From Pseudoalteromonas sp. 3D05 (GTDB lineage Bacteria > Pseudomonadota > Gammaproteobacteria > Enterobacterales > Alteromonadaceae): a DNA stretch of 64,000 nucleotides. Both the position numbers and the translations under genes were made by a program. The notes under the pieces are model-generated. The model saw only the letters and a list, made by a program, of their open reading frames with translations. It ran no database searches and had not been told where the DNA came from. How positions within the stretch are numbered: position 1 is the stretch's first letter; every line of letters begins with the position of its first letter. Shown piece after piece: positions 52,780-62,103 of the stretch. Location: contig NZ_PDUS01000013.1 of the NCBI RefSeq assembly GCF_002723455.1, positions 1 to 64,000 of the forward strand, given 5' to 3'.

Positions 52780-54834
52780 TTACCATGCGTAACTTGCTGA
52801 AAACATGAAGTTACGTTCTCTGCCTGGAAAGTAACGGTCTCCACTGAAGCCAGTGTAATCGGCACGTTCTGCGTAGTTGGTGTTGGTTAGGTTGTTAATT
52901 CGCGCGGTAAGTTTTAATTGTTTAGAGAGCTGCCATGCACTGCGTAAATTGAGTAAATTATGGCCATCATAGCTGTGAAGATTTTCAGGGTCGGTAAAAT
53001 AGTCACTAACATGATGCCATTCAATCGAAGCTAATGTGTTATCAGTGATTTGCCAGCTTGCTTGGAAGTTGGCGATATTACGAGGTGCTGTGTCTACGTC
53101 ATTTCCATTAATGTTTACACCGGATAAAACACGGTCATAGTCATATGTGTGCTGTGCATGGCTTGCTGCAAGGCTAAGCTGTATAGATTGATTAAGCTGA
53201 TAGTCTAGCTCTAATTCAATACCGCGGTGCTGGGTTTGCCCATCATTAATTGTAAAAAAGTCACTGTCGCGGAAAATGACGTTTTCTTTATCCATAGCGT
53301 AGGCAGACACTACATAGTGTAATTGTTGATATTGTCCTTTGAAGCCTAGCTCAAGGTTGTTTGCTGTTTCAGATTTTAAATCAGCCACTTGTTGCTCACG
53401 CTGTAACTGATAAAGCTCGGCTGCTTGTGGGGCTCGATAGCCGCGCGAGAGGTTTGCGTAAAAATAGTTATCTGCACTTAGTTGGTAACTCAAGCCCAAT
53501 TTGGGTGATGTATTGGTGAAGGTATTTTCATCACTGGGTGGGCGAGAGTAACGACATCCCCCAAACCCACATTCGCTGCCATCTTCGGCGGTACGTCCAG
53601 TAAACATTTTATTGGTATAGTCGTAATTGAGTCGTTCAAAGCGAGCACCTAGGCTGACATTAAGTTGTTGCCATTGCCAATCAAGACTAATAAATGGCGC
53701 AATCAGCGTGCTATTTACGTCGTAATCGTAATGTTTGCCTTGCGGCACTGTCGCAACTAAAAATGCAGAGCCTTGGGTTGGCTTATCTTGATATTGTAGA
53801 TAGTCAGCACGAGTATATTCGCTGTCTAAGCCTAAATTAACAGTCAGTTCATCCGAGTAGACATGTTGCCAAAGTGACTGTACGCCAAAGCCATTTTGGC
53901 TATTTTCTTCAAGCGGTGTACCTGGTAAAAAGTGCTTGAAAAAGGTCATGCTTTGCCTGCGCATATAGGGGGTCAGGGTGATCCTATCTTTTTCGGTTTG
54001 CCACTGCGCTTTTGACCAAACTCGAAAAGAACGCGCTTTTCTGAATGCATCAGGGTTAAAGTTTTGCTGAGCTATTTGGTCATCTTTATAGCTTTCAAAG
54101 CCAGTTATAAAGCCCGCTGTTTGCTGGTCTAAATGGGTATAACTCAACCCTGTATTAATCGAAAAATCTTCATTTAGATAACGGTGACGTAGGTTGAGTT
54201 TTTCTTGATCTACACTTTCATCATCACGGTAACCGGTATCGCGCGTTACACTGGCGTTGATCCCAACCCCTTGATCACCAAGGTCCTTCCCGCTTCGCAG
54301 TTTTAAACGGCTGTAACCATAAGAGCCTAAATCAACCCCCAGTAACTGTTCATCGTAAGTGGTATCTGGCGTGATGACATTGATAACACCATGCACAGCA
54401 TTTGAACCATAAAGGGCTGAACCTGGACCTTTTAAAACCTCAATACGATCTGCCATTTCCGTGTGGGCTTCAAATAACTCGTTAATATTACAAAAACCAG
54501 CCGCACGCAGTGGAATGCCATCTTCAGCGGTCAAAATACCGCCACAGGCGCCCGCGCCAGATAGCACTGGGGAGCGCAGTGCAGGCAGGTATTCTTGGCC
54601 ATTACCATGCTGTAAATTTGCGCCAGCGATTTGTTTTAATACTTGTTCAATGTGGGTGGGGGCAATTAAATCCAGTTCTGCTTGGGTGATGCTGCTGACA
54701 ACTAAAGGGAGAGGATCGGCATTTACTTGCGAGCGAGATGCTGTTGTCGTGATGCGTTCAATATCGTTTTGGTTTGCAAAAGAATCACATACTGTTGTAA
54801 AAGCTAGCGTTAAACCTAGTACTCGAAAAAGCAT
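52780..54834 (-). CDS. TonB-dependent outer membrane receptor
   Basis: This encodes 684 residues. A signal peptide (about 1-20) is followed by a TonB-box-like start (ERITTTASR), the plug domain (VLKGPGSALYGSNAVHGVINVIT) and a 22-strand barrel ending in FMFSASYAW (aromatic C-terminus). The plug has an unusual cysteine pair (GACGGI and AAGFCNI). Ligand unknown; a siderophore, vitamin or carbohydrate are all possible. Its ribosome site AAAGGGC sits inside a predicted hairpin. Confidence 0.92.
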   Translation of the reverse strand: MLFRVLGLTLAFTTVCDSFANQNDIERITTTASRSQVNADPLPLVVSSITQAELDLIAPTHIEQVLKQIAGANLQHGNGQEYLPALRSPVLSGAGACGGILTAEDGIPLRAAGFCNINELFEAHTEMADRIEVLKGPGSALYGSNAVHGVINVITPDTTYDEQLLGVDLGSYGYSRLKLRSGKDLGDQGVGINASVTRDTGYRDDESVDQEKLNLRHRYLNEDFSINTGLSYTHLDQQTAGFITGFESYKDDQIAQQNFNPDAFRKARSFRVWSKAQWQTEKDRITLTPYMRRQSMTFFKHFLPGTPLEENSQNGFGVQSLWQHVYSDELTVNLGLDSEYTRADYLQYQDKPTQGSAFLVATVPQGKHYDYDVNSTLIAPFISLDWQWQQLNVSLGARFERLNYDYTNKMFTGRTAEDGSECGFGGCRYSRPPSDENTFTNTSPKLGLSYQLSADNYFYANLSRGYRAPQAAELYQLQREQQVADLKSETANNLELGFKGQYQQLHYVVSAYAMDKENVIFRDSDFFTINDGQTQHRGIELELDYQLNQSIQLSLAASHAQHTYDYDRVLSGVNINGNDVDTAPRNIANFQASWQITDNTLASIEWHHVSDYFTDPENLHSYDGHNLLNLRSAWQLSKQLKLTARINNLTNTNYAERADYTGFSGDRYFPGRERNFMFSASYAW

Positions 54835-54838
54835 ATAA

Positions 54839-54867
54839 GCCCTTTATCTAATCTGATTCAAAAGGGC
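54839..54867 (-). promoter_or_regulatory. Hairpin sequestering the TonB-receptor ribosome site
   Basis: On the minus strand GCCCTTT (54861-54867) pairs with AAAGGGC (54839-54845), which is the likely Shine-Dalgarno just before the ATG at 54834. The loop is about 15 nt. This could hold translation off until melted or bound by an RNA or protein. Confidence 0.45.
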
Positions 54868-54899
54868 AGAATATAGCCTTTTAGACGAATGCTAAAACT

Positions 54900-55754
54900 T
54901 TAGCGATGAACGACGTTTGATGCATTTTTGCAAAAGCGGGTTTGTTGGCGGTATTTTAAAATTAAACCACCAGCAAGAAGCGCTAATAGCCAAAAAACAC
55001 TGCCTGAACTCGTGCCATTTTTATGGTTTACGTTTGCTATTTTCTCTTCTTTTACTCGGCTTTTAAATGAGCCAAGTTCAGCATCTAAATTTACTATCAT
55101 GTCATCCACGGCTAAATTAAAGCTGCTGTTTGATTGATTGTTTAAGGTATCGTCAATACCGACGGCCGTACTACGCTGATCAACCTTATTAATACCCGGT
55201 GCGCGAAACAGCATTTTTTTACTTTTCACATCAAAAACAGCGGTATCGACAAACGTTTGAACCGTATTTTCATTACCAGGAATAACATACAAGCCAACAA
55301 TGGTCAGATACAAAAAGGCGGCATTGTTTTCCAGTGTTTGCGATACTTGGTCGTATGAAACCAATGCCATTATATCTACATCATATAACCGAGATACTTG
55401 ATCAAGGGTTGTGAACCCCTGACCTCCTTTTAAATAACTACTGGGAATAACCTCAATGCGGTCGATATAGTCGTATTGTAAAAACTGTTTTTTTACTTTT
55501 TCAAGCAACGCAATTTCTTCATTACTACGGATACCTGCATCGTTTTGATTGGGAATAAATGCAATACCGACAGTGGCAGGTAAATTAAGCGTTGGTATAC
55601 TTGGTTGATGAGCTTGACGACTTTGTTCATTAGGATATAGAAAATCCACCAAACTACTAGAGCGTGTTTCTTGATTCGCATTTTGGCTGAGCATAGTACT
55701 GCAGCCTGCCAAAGATACGATAACGAATACTAAAATCAGTTCGAGCGTTTTCAT
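54900..55754 (-). CDS. Rhombotarget-type lipoprotein
   Basis: This encodes about 284 residues from the ATG at 55754, which opens a lipoprotein signal (SLAGC). The mature start contains SSSLVDFLYPN, and the C-terminus has a Gly-Ser, hydrophobic, basic tripartite tail (SSGSVFWLLALLAGG...KYRQQTR) like the GlyGly-CTERM signal cut by rhombosortase. This matches the rhombotarget lipoprotein family (TIGR04179-like). No rhombosortase gene is nearby. Confidence 0.7.
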   Translation of the reverse strand: MKTLELILVFVIVSLAGCSTMLSQNANQETRSSSLVDFLYPNEQSRQAHQPSIPTLNLPATVGIAFIPNQNDAGIRSNEEIALLEKVKKQFLQYDYIDRIEVIPSSYLKGGQGFTTLDQVSRLYDVDIMALVSYDQVSQTLENNAAFLYLTIVGLYVIPGNENTVQTFVDTAVFDVKSKKMLFRAPGINKVDQRSTAVGIDDTLNNQSNSSFNLAVDDMIVNLDAELGSFKSRVKEEKIANVNHKNGTSSGSVFWLLALLAGGLILKYRQQTRFCKNASNVVHR

Positions 55755-55820
55755 ATTATTCTCTATTATTATGTGATCCGATGAGTTTGAACAGCAAATG
55801 ACCAAAAAGTTCTGTCATGG

Positions 55821-57398
55821 TTACTTAAATGTCAGTGTTGCTGTTATTGTCGTTTGTTTTACAAACACTTCATCATGGCTAACTAAAATAACACTACCAA
55901 TAAAATCGGCAAGGCTTTTAGCAAGGTGTCGCTTATTATCTAGATCCAAATGGTTGTCGGGTTCATCAAGGAGCAATAAATGACTGCAGGCATTTTGTTT
56001 AGCTATCAGCATCGCTAATTGCATTTTCTCACCCCCGCTTAACTGAGCGACCTGACGATAAACGTCGTCCCCTTTGAATCCTTGGTTTGCCAGTACGCTT
56101 CGTATTACTTGCTGCTCAAGGCCGCAATGCAGCTGAACTGCATCCATTAAACTTTGTGAGGGAATTAAAAAAGAACATTGTTGATCAATATAAAGTACCT
56201 GACTGTTCAGATGAATAGCTGGATTAATACGCGTTTGCGCTGAATCATTTATAGCCTTTAATAGCGTTGATTTGCCAGAGCCATTAGGGCCATCTATATG
56301 TAGTTTGTTACCACTGAGTACCTGTAATGTTATGGGGGTGTTGCGGTTTATTTGTGCTGAGCATAGTTTGTCAATGAACAGTAGGCGTTTATTACTGGTC
56401 GATTGAGTGAATGTTAGGTTGCTTTCAATCTTGTGGGGTTGTTGTTGCCTAAGGACTTGGTGCTGCTGGGCGAGGGCATTGAGCTTTGTCGATGCTAAGC
56501 GCTCATTAGCGCCTTTACGTGCTTGTGCTTTATTTTTATTAAAATCGAGCATGACTTTAGCTTGGCTAGCACTACGGCGGTGCTTATTGCCTTGTGCGGC
56601 TCGTTGTTGTGCTTTTTCATGGTTAATTTGAGTTTGTTGTTGATGTTTTTTTTGCTCTTTTGCTAAGTGATTTATTTGTTTTTTCAGCGCGGTTTGCTGT
56701 AATTCTTTTTGCTGGCAAAAATGGGTGAAGTTGCCTGTTTCGTAGTGGTAGCCTCGACTGTTCAATTCAATAATAGCATCACTGTGTTCAAGTAACTGGC
56801 TGTCATGGCTAACAATAATTACTTGCCCTCTAAATGTATGTAACTGTGATATTAACCACAGCTTTGCTACACGGTCTAAATGATTGCTAGGTTCATCTAA
56901 GATTAAAAGATCTGGCTTAGCAGCTAATGCGCAATAGAGTGTTAAGCAACGTTGTTGCCCTGGGCTTAATTGAGTAATTGGGGTGTTGATGGGAGCATTA
57001 ATACCTATGCTTGATAGCTGTTGCTGGTAATATTGATCACATAACCAATCGTCGCCTACTAACGCAAAGTCCGCTTCAGCAATACTTCCATGTGTAATAC
57101 GTGCAAGAGCCGCCAGTTTTTTATCTATTCCTAACTGTTGAGCAATGGTGTTTGAGGCGCCTTGTACATAGTGATCACTTAATTGCTGTGATACAAATAA
57201 ACGTGTGCCATTAAACTCAACATGTCCCGTACTAGGTTGTAGTTGGTTTGCTAAAATATTTACCAAAATTGATTTTCCACTGCCATTAGCACCAATAATC
57301 GCGGTGATTTTTTTATTGATTGAAAAGTTAAGCTGTTTAAATTGTACATGGCCATCAGGGTGTTGATAGCTTAAATTATGGATTTGTAATGACTGCAT
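55821..57398 (-). CDS. ABC-F family ATPase
   Basis: This encodes 525 residues with two ABC domains on one chain and no membrane spans. Walker A is ANGSGKS and PNGSGKS, signatures are LSPGQQR and LSGGEK, and Walker B is LDEPSNHLD and LDEPDNHLD. The Gln/Lys-rich linker between the domains is typical of ABC-F proteins, which act on ribosomes. It is shorter than Uup. The exact subclass is not clear. The rhombotarget gene follows after 66 nt. Confidence 0.9.
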   Translation of the reverse strand: MQSLQIHNLSYQHPDGHVQFKQLNFSINKKITAIIGANGSGKSILVNILANQLQPSTGHVEFNGTRLFVSQQLSDHYVQGASNTIAQQLGIDKKLAALARITHGSIAEADFALVGDDWLCDQYYQQQLSSIGINAPINTPITQLSPGQQRCLTLYCALAAKPDLLILDEPSNHLDRVAKLWLISQLHTFRGQVIIVSHDSQLLEHSDAIIELNSRGYHYETGNFTHFCQQKELQQTALKKQINHLAKEQKKHQQQTQINHEKAQQRAAQGNKHRRSASQAKVMLDFNKNKAQARKGANERLASTKLNALAQQHQVLRQQQPHKIESNLTFTQSTSNKRLLFIDKLCSAQINRNTPITLQVLSGNKLHIDGPNGSGKSTLLKAINDSAQTRINPAIHLNSQVLYIDQQCSFLIPSQSLMDAVQLHCGLEQQVIRSVLANQGFKGDDVYRQVAQLSGGEKMQLAMLIAKQNACSHLLLLDEPDNHLDLDNKRHLAKSLADFIGSVILVSHDEVFVKQTTITATLTFK

Positions 57399-57862
57399 AA
57401 TGCCTCTGATATGAGCAGGGCATGGCGCGCAAAGCTATGAAACTAACTATGGTTCGTTAAGTCGATAACGAGAAATATGACGAATTTTGCGCCCACTAAC
57501 CCTGTAAATTCAAATAAATAAAACGAATTTCAACAGATGTTAGTTATTCATCGTAGCGCAAACTCCAATAAGGTAAGTGAGTTAATAATATACAATTATG
57601 CTGTGGTTTGTAAGGCTGTTTTTACTATTTTTGTTTTACGGCAATAAGTTTAAAAGTGACACATAACTTGTTACTTCAAGCGTATGTGAGCGCATACTAT
57701 CATTAAAGGCTTTGTAATTTATTTCATCTTTGGTTCAGGCTTACTTGTTAGTCTTCATTAAATAGTCTCTGTTATAGTCAATTGATGGATTATTTACATT
57801 ACTTCATAACGTATTCATTAATTATTGCTATTGTTTAAATGAACTAAGTAGGGAGTAAAATT
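57399..57862. other. 464-nt AT-rich intergenic region
   Basis: No convincing coding frame on either strand. A small stem (GTATG/CATAC near 57681-57696) is the only structure noted. It should hold divergent promoters for the ABC-F and CigR-like genes; it could also hide a small RNA. Confidence 0.45.
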
Positions 57863-58195
57863 ATGAAAGCACTTTTAGCTATGACTATAGTTGGGTTAGC
57901 ATTAATCAGCAGCCCTGTTTTTGCAAAAAATGATCATCAAAACAAAGGCAAGAGTAAAGGCAAAGGAAGCTTACCACCGGGGTTGCAAAAGAAAGTTGAT
58001 AATGGTGGTCAATTGCCTCCTGGCTGGCAGAAAAAGCTTCACAAAGGTGATATATTAGATGACTCTATTTATCGTCATGGTCGTGTAGTAAAGCCGATAG
58101 ACCGTGATGGTCGTATTACTATTGAGGTTGACGATTCCATTATTCATATGGTTCACGATACTCGAGAGATTTTATCAATTTTAAGTCGTTATTAA
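57863..58195 (+). CDS. Small exported CigR/RcnB-like protein
   Basis: This encodes 110 residues with a signal peptide (about 1-21, ending VFA). A Lys/Gly-rich segment and two LPPG[LW]QKK motifs precede a C-terminal beta-rich part (DRDGRITIEVDDSI), a pattern seen in CigR/RcnB-like periplasmic proteins. Function unknown. GGGAG precedes the ATG, and the next gene follows after 14 nt. Confidence 0.68.
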   Translation: MKALLAMTIVGLALISSPVFAKNDHQNKGKSKGKGSLPPGLQKKVDNGGQLPPGWQKKLHKGDILDDSIYRHGRVVKPIDRDGRITIEVDDSIIHMVHDTREILSILSRY

Positions 58196-58209
58196 TGAGG
58201 GATCATTGA

Positions 58210-59307
58210 ATGCTGATTGCATTAGTATGTTTACTGAGTGTGTTCTTGATAGTGACACTTTTACCTATGTCATACAGCCAGCACTATTTAATTCGTAGTT
58301 GCGATTTTATTCGGTTACAGGTTTTTTATTTTGCATTAGCTGGGCTACTTTTAGCGGGGTATTTTGCTTTAAGTGAGCTATCGCCTTTGGTTTTGTTGTC
58401 CTTAATAATGGCGAGTGTTATTTTGCTTATTCAAGGTAAGTGGATATTCCCGTACACATGGCTCGCAAAAAAAGAGGTGGCTCATAGCCCCTCAGGAAGT
58501 GAACATAGTGTTCGTATTATGTCGGCGAACGTGTTGATGTCGAACACTCGCTATCAAGATTTAATCGATTTAGTGAACGAGAACCAACCAGATTTACTGA
58601 TCACGCTTGAGTCGGATAGTAAATGGCAACAACATTTATCAGTACTTGAAAAAGACTACCCTCATACAATATTCTGTCCAAAAGATAATCGCTACGGCAT
58701 GCATCTATACAGTAAATATAAAATAAAAAAACAACAAGTATGTGAGTTAGTAGAGAGTGATATTCCCTCAATTCATATTTTATTTGAGACTGCTGAAGGT
58801 CTTGAAGTGCAAGGTCATTTTATTCATCCTGCCCCGCCGAGTCCTACAGAAGAAGATACTTCTAGGCCTCGAGATACCGAACTTATTTTACTGGCCAAAG
58901 CTTTAAAGAATAACAAACGTCCAACTATTGTTGCTGGCGATTTGAATGATGTTGCTTGGTCAAGAAGTACCCGTTTGTTTATGGAGATCAGTGACTTTTT
59001 AGACCCACGTAAAGGGAGAGGTTTTTTTAATACTTTTCATGCTGGGTATTTCTTTATGCGCTGGCCGCTTGATCATTTATTTCATAGTCATGGTTTTACG
59101 GTTAAGCGGATTAAGCGATTGGCAAAGTACGGCTCAGATCATTTTGCACTACTAACTGAGTTAGTGCATGAACCCGCTAATAGTAATCAGCAGTTAGATG
59201 ATGAAATGAACATTCAACAAGCTGTGGATGAACTGCAAATGGATAATACGTCATATAAGTCAGTTCCAACATTTGATGACGACATAAATAAAGCCCAGCT
59301 TAAATAA
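58210..59307 (+). CDS. Membrane-anchored endonuclease/exonuclease/phosphatase-fold protein
   Basis: This encodes 365 residues. Two to three hydrophobic spans (about 1-78) are followed by an EEP domain with SANVLMSN, LESDSKWQ, GDLNDVAW, PLDHLF and SDHFALL, covering the catalytic positions. It may act on phosphodiesters or phospholipids outside the cytoplasm. A terminator lies past the stop. Confidence 0.88.
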   Translation: MLIALVCLLSVFLIVTLLPMSYSQHYLIRSCDFIRLQVFYFALAGLLLAGYFALSELSPLVLLSLIMASVILLIQGKWIFPYTWLAKKEVAHSPSGSEHSVRIMSANVLMSNTRYQDLIDLVNENQPDLLITLESDSKWQQHLSVLEKDYPHTIFCPKDNRYGMHLYSKYKIKKQQVCELVESDIPSIHILFETAEGLEVQGHFIHPAPPSPTEEDTSRPRDTELILLAKALKNNKRPTIVAGDLNDVAWSRSTRLFMEISDFLDPRKGRGFFNTFHAGYFFMRWPLDHLFHSHGFTVKRIKRLAKYGSDHFALLTELVHEPANSNQQLDDEMNIQQAVDELQMDNTSYKSVPTFDDDINKAQLK

Positions 59308-59453
59308 CCTGAACTCTGGATAATAAATCTATCTCCAGCGGAGACTAATAAATATATTTGTGATTTAATATCAATGCATTATTACATCTCTTAACCAGAG
59401 CTCAGGTTAAATAAGTTAAACCAATAATGAATTTATCACTTTGCTTTAAGCAT

Positions 59454-59481
59454 AAAAAAAGGGCCGAGGAGCCCTTTTTTT
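59454..59481. terminator. Bidirectional terminator
   Basis: Seven A, GGGC, a six-base loop, GCCC, seven T. It separates the EEP gene (plus) from the aldehyde dehydrogenase gene (minus) and can end both. Confidence 0.88.
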
Positions 59482-59496
59482 AATTATAACTTTGCT

Positions 59497-60873
59497 TTAG
59501 TTATTAATCATAATAGCTTTGATATTTACAAACTCACGGATACCAAACCCGCCGTGTTCACGACCATAACCGCTGTCTTTCACGCCGCCAAAAGGTAGGT
59601 TTGGCTGTGCAAGACCATAACCATTTATGTTGATCATACCTGTATCAAAATGCTTTTTAGCCAACTCAATCGCACGCTTCTCATCCTTTGAGATAATGCC
59701 TCCACCTAAGCCATAGCGCGAATCATTGGCAATACGCATTGCGTCGTCATTGTCTTTGGCTTTGATAAGTGATGCTACCGGACCGAATAGCTCGTCGTCA
59801 TAGGCTGGCATGCCCGGTGATAGATTTTCAATCAAGGTCGCGGGATAGTAGAAGCCAGTTTGTTTAGGCACTTCACCGCCGACAACGACTTTAGCGCCTG
59901 CTTTTACAGATTCTTGAACTTGGTCATGGATCTTATCTCGTAAGTCTTCACGTGCCATAGGACCGAGGTCTGTTTCTTCATCCATTGGGTCGCCTAATTT
60001 CATTGCTTCGAATTGCTTTGCAATGGCAGCTTTAAAGTCATCATATAATGCCTCTACGACAACAAAACGTTTTGCTGAAACGCAGGTTTGACCATTATTA
60101 ACCATACGACCCTGCATACAGGTTTTAATTGCTAGCTCTAAATCAGCGTCATCAAGTACGAGATAGGCGTCATTACTGCCAAGCTCTAATACGGTTTTCT
60201 TTACGTGCTTTCCAGCTTGCTCAGCTACCTTTTTACCTGTGCCATCACTTCCTGTAAATGTAACTCCGCGAATTGCAGAGTGACTGATTAGTTCGCTGGC
60301 TGTTTTGCCGTCAATCAATAGGTTTTTAAATACATAATCAGGGAAGCCTGCATCACTGAACATCTGCTCTATTTTTTCTGCCATGCCAAATACATTACCT
60401 GCATGTTTTAGTATTGCGGTGTTACCTGCCATAATATTTGTTACCGCATAACGTATAACCTGATACAACGGGAAGTTCCAAGGCTGAATACCTAATAGCA
60501 CACCGGTAGGTTGATAGGTGATGATGGCACGGCCGTTTTCCATTAAACGTTCTTCGTCCGCAAGTTGCACTGGGCCTTGCTCAGCACTGTAGCGGCATAT
60601 TGCAGCGCATAGCTCTACTTCTTGCAAGCCTTGTTGGTACAGCTTTCCCATTTCTTGCGTCATTAATTGGGCAAGCGACTTTTGATTTTTTTTAAATACA
60701 TCAGCAAGTTTATTTAAATACTCAGCTCGCTCTTCTACAGATGTGTGGCGCCATTGTAAGAATGCGTCATGACTTTTATCTACCTCATTATTTGCCTGCT
60801 CTAGATTTAGCAGGGTATAGTCTGCAATAGTTTCTTCGGTAGCCGGGTTGATTGTAGTTACTAAGTTAGTCAT
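59497..60873 (-). CDS. Succinate-semialdehyde dehydrogenase (Sad/YneI-like)
   Basis: This encodes 458 residues. The catalytic Glu230 (VLELGSND) and Cys264 (NGQTCVSAKRF) are present. Length and sequence fit the shorter Sad/YneI group that oxidises succinate semialdehyde with NAD(P). AAGGAGATAAA precedes the ATG. Confidence 0.9.
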   Translation of the reverse strand: MTNLVTTINPATEETIADYTLLNLEQANNEVDKSHDAFLQWRHTSVEERAEYLNKLADVFKKNQKSLAQLMTQEMGKLYQQGLQEVELCAAICRYSAEQGPVQLADEERLMENGRAIITYQPTGVLLGIQPWNFPLYQVIRYAVTNIMAGNTAILKHAGNVFGMAEKIEQMFSDAGFPDYVFKNLLIDGKTASELISHSAIRGVTFTGSDGTGKKVAEQAGKHVKKTVLELGSNDAYLVLDDADLELAIKTCMQGRMVNNGQTCVSAKRFVVVEALYDDFKAAIAKQFEAMKLGDPMDEETDLGPMAREDLRDKIHDQVQESVKAGAKVVVGGEVPKQTGFYYPATLIENLSPGMPAYDDELFGPVASLIKAKDNDDAMRIANDSRYGLGGGIISKDEKRAIELAKKHFDTGMININGYGLAQPNLPFGGVKDSGYGREHGGFGIREFVNIKAIMINN

Positions 60874-61068
60874 TTTATCTCCTTACAAATTATAGTAAGT
60901 GAATAACTTGCAAAGCTAGCACCAACTCTAATTAAATAGGTTGGTTTTATATTTAAGATTTTGATTATCTTGTTTTTTTATGGCTCGAATAGAAAAACTT
61001 TGGTGGCTTACCTGGACGGGGAGTAAGTAATTAATGCAAATGAATGAAAAAGTTACAAGGACGTGTAA

Positions 61069-62103
61069 ATGCAAACATTTTTAAATACTGAGTTACCCCT
61101 TATCCAAGCTCCAATGGCGGGTGTGCAAGACTATCGTTTAGCTGCAGCTGTTAGCAATAGTGGTGGTTTAGGGTCATTACCTTGCGCTATGTTATCAAAA
61201 GAACAATTAGTCAACGAAATCACCAAGCTTTCCCGAGCAACAGGTAACCCATATAATTTGAACTTTTTTTGTCACGAAGTAATAGGTTACACACAGCAGC
61301 AAAAACAGCAATGGCATCAATTACTTTCACCCTATTTAAAAGAGCATAGTATTGATGAATCAAGTTTGGCTATGACGACAACGCGTCAGCCGATTGATGA
61401 AGAAATAGTGAAACTAATAGCGCCTTTCAAACCACCCGTAGTGAGTTTTCATTTTGGCTTACCAAGCGATGACATTGTGCAGAAAATTAAAAGCTGGGGA
61501 AGTAAAGTGATTTCAACGGCTACCACTTTAGATGAAGCTATTTGGCTTGAAGCTAATGGTGCAGATGCAGTTATTGCTCAAGGTCTTGAAGCTGGGGGGC
61601 ACAGAGGCCACTTTTTATCAATGGACTTGACGTTACAACAGACAACAACTGCCCTCGTAACACAATGTGTCGGTGCTTTGGGTGTTCCAGTTATTGCCGC
61701 GGGTGGTATCGCATCAGCTGCAGATGTCATACACATGAAGAGACTGGGTGCCAGTGCGGTCCAAATAGGAAGCGCATATTTATTATGCCAAGAAGCTACA
61801 ACTTCAACACTTCACCGCGAGGCTATTTTACAACAGCCAACGAATAGCACGGCGCTTACAACTGTTTTTTCTGGACGAGCAGCTCGGGGAATTAAAAATC
61901 GTGTTATGAATGAACTTGGCTGTATGCCAGAACAAGCTCCGGCATTTCCATTTGCCAGCATTGCACTGGGCGCTTTAAGAGTAAAGTCAGAAAACCAAGG
62001 TAAGGCTGATTTTTCGCCTTTGTGGTGTTCAGAAAAATATATTGTCAGAGATGCGGTTAGTGCAAAAGAGATCACTAAGGAGCTAATGACTACTGATGCA
62101 TGA
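61069..62103 (+). CDS. Nitronate monooxygenase family flavoprotein
   Basis: This encodes 344 residues of the NPD/NMO TIM-barrel fold (APMAGVQDYRLAAAVSNSGGLG, QGLEAGGHRG, AAGGIASAADV, LGASAVQIGSAYL). It should bind FMN and may oxidise alkyl nitronates; the native substrate is unproven. It overlaps the Crp-like gene by 8 nt. Confidence 0.92.
   Translation: MQTFLNTELPLIQAPMAGVQDYRLAAAVSNSGGLGSLPCAMLSKEQLVNEITKLSRATGNPYNLNFFCHEVIGYTQQQKQQWHQLLSPYLKEHSIDESSLAMTTTRQPIDEEIVKLIAPFKPPVVSFHFGLPSDDIVQKIKSWGSKVISTATTLDEAIWLEANGADAVIAQGLEAGGHRGHFLSMDLTLQQTTTALVTQCVGALGVPVIAAGGIASAADVIHMKRLGASAVQIGSAYLLCQEATTSTLHREAILQQPTNSTALTTVFSGRAARGIKNRVMNELGCMPEQAPAFPFASIALGALRVKSENQGKADFSPLWCSEKYIVRDAVSAKEITKELMTTDA

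Noticed and set aside
54835..54899. Cobalamin or other known riboswitch before the TonB receptor
   Set aside because: Only 65 nt separate the genes, too short for a B12 element, and no B12-box-like sequence is visible.
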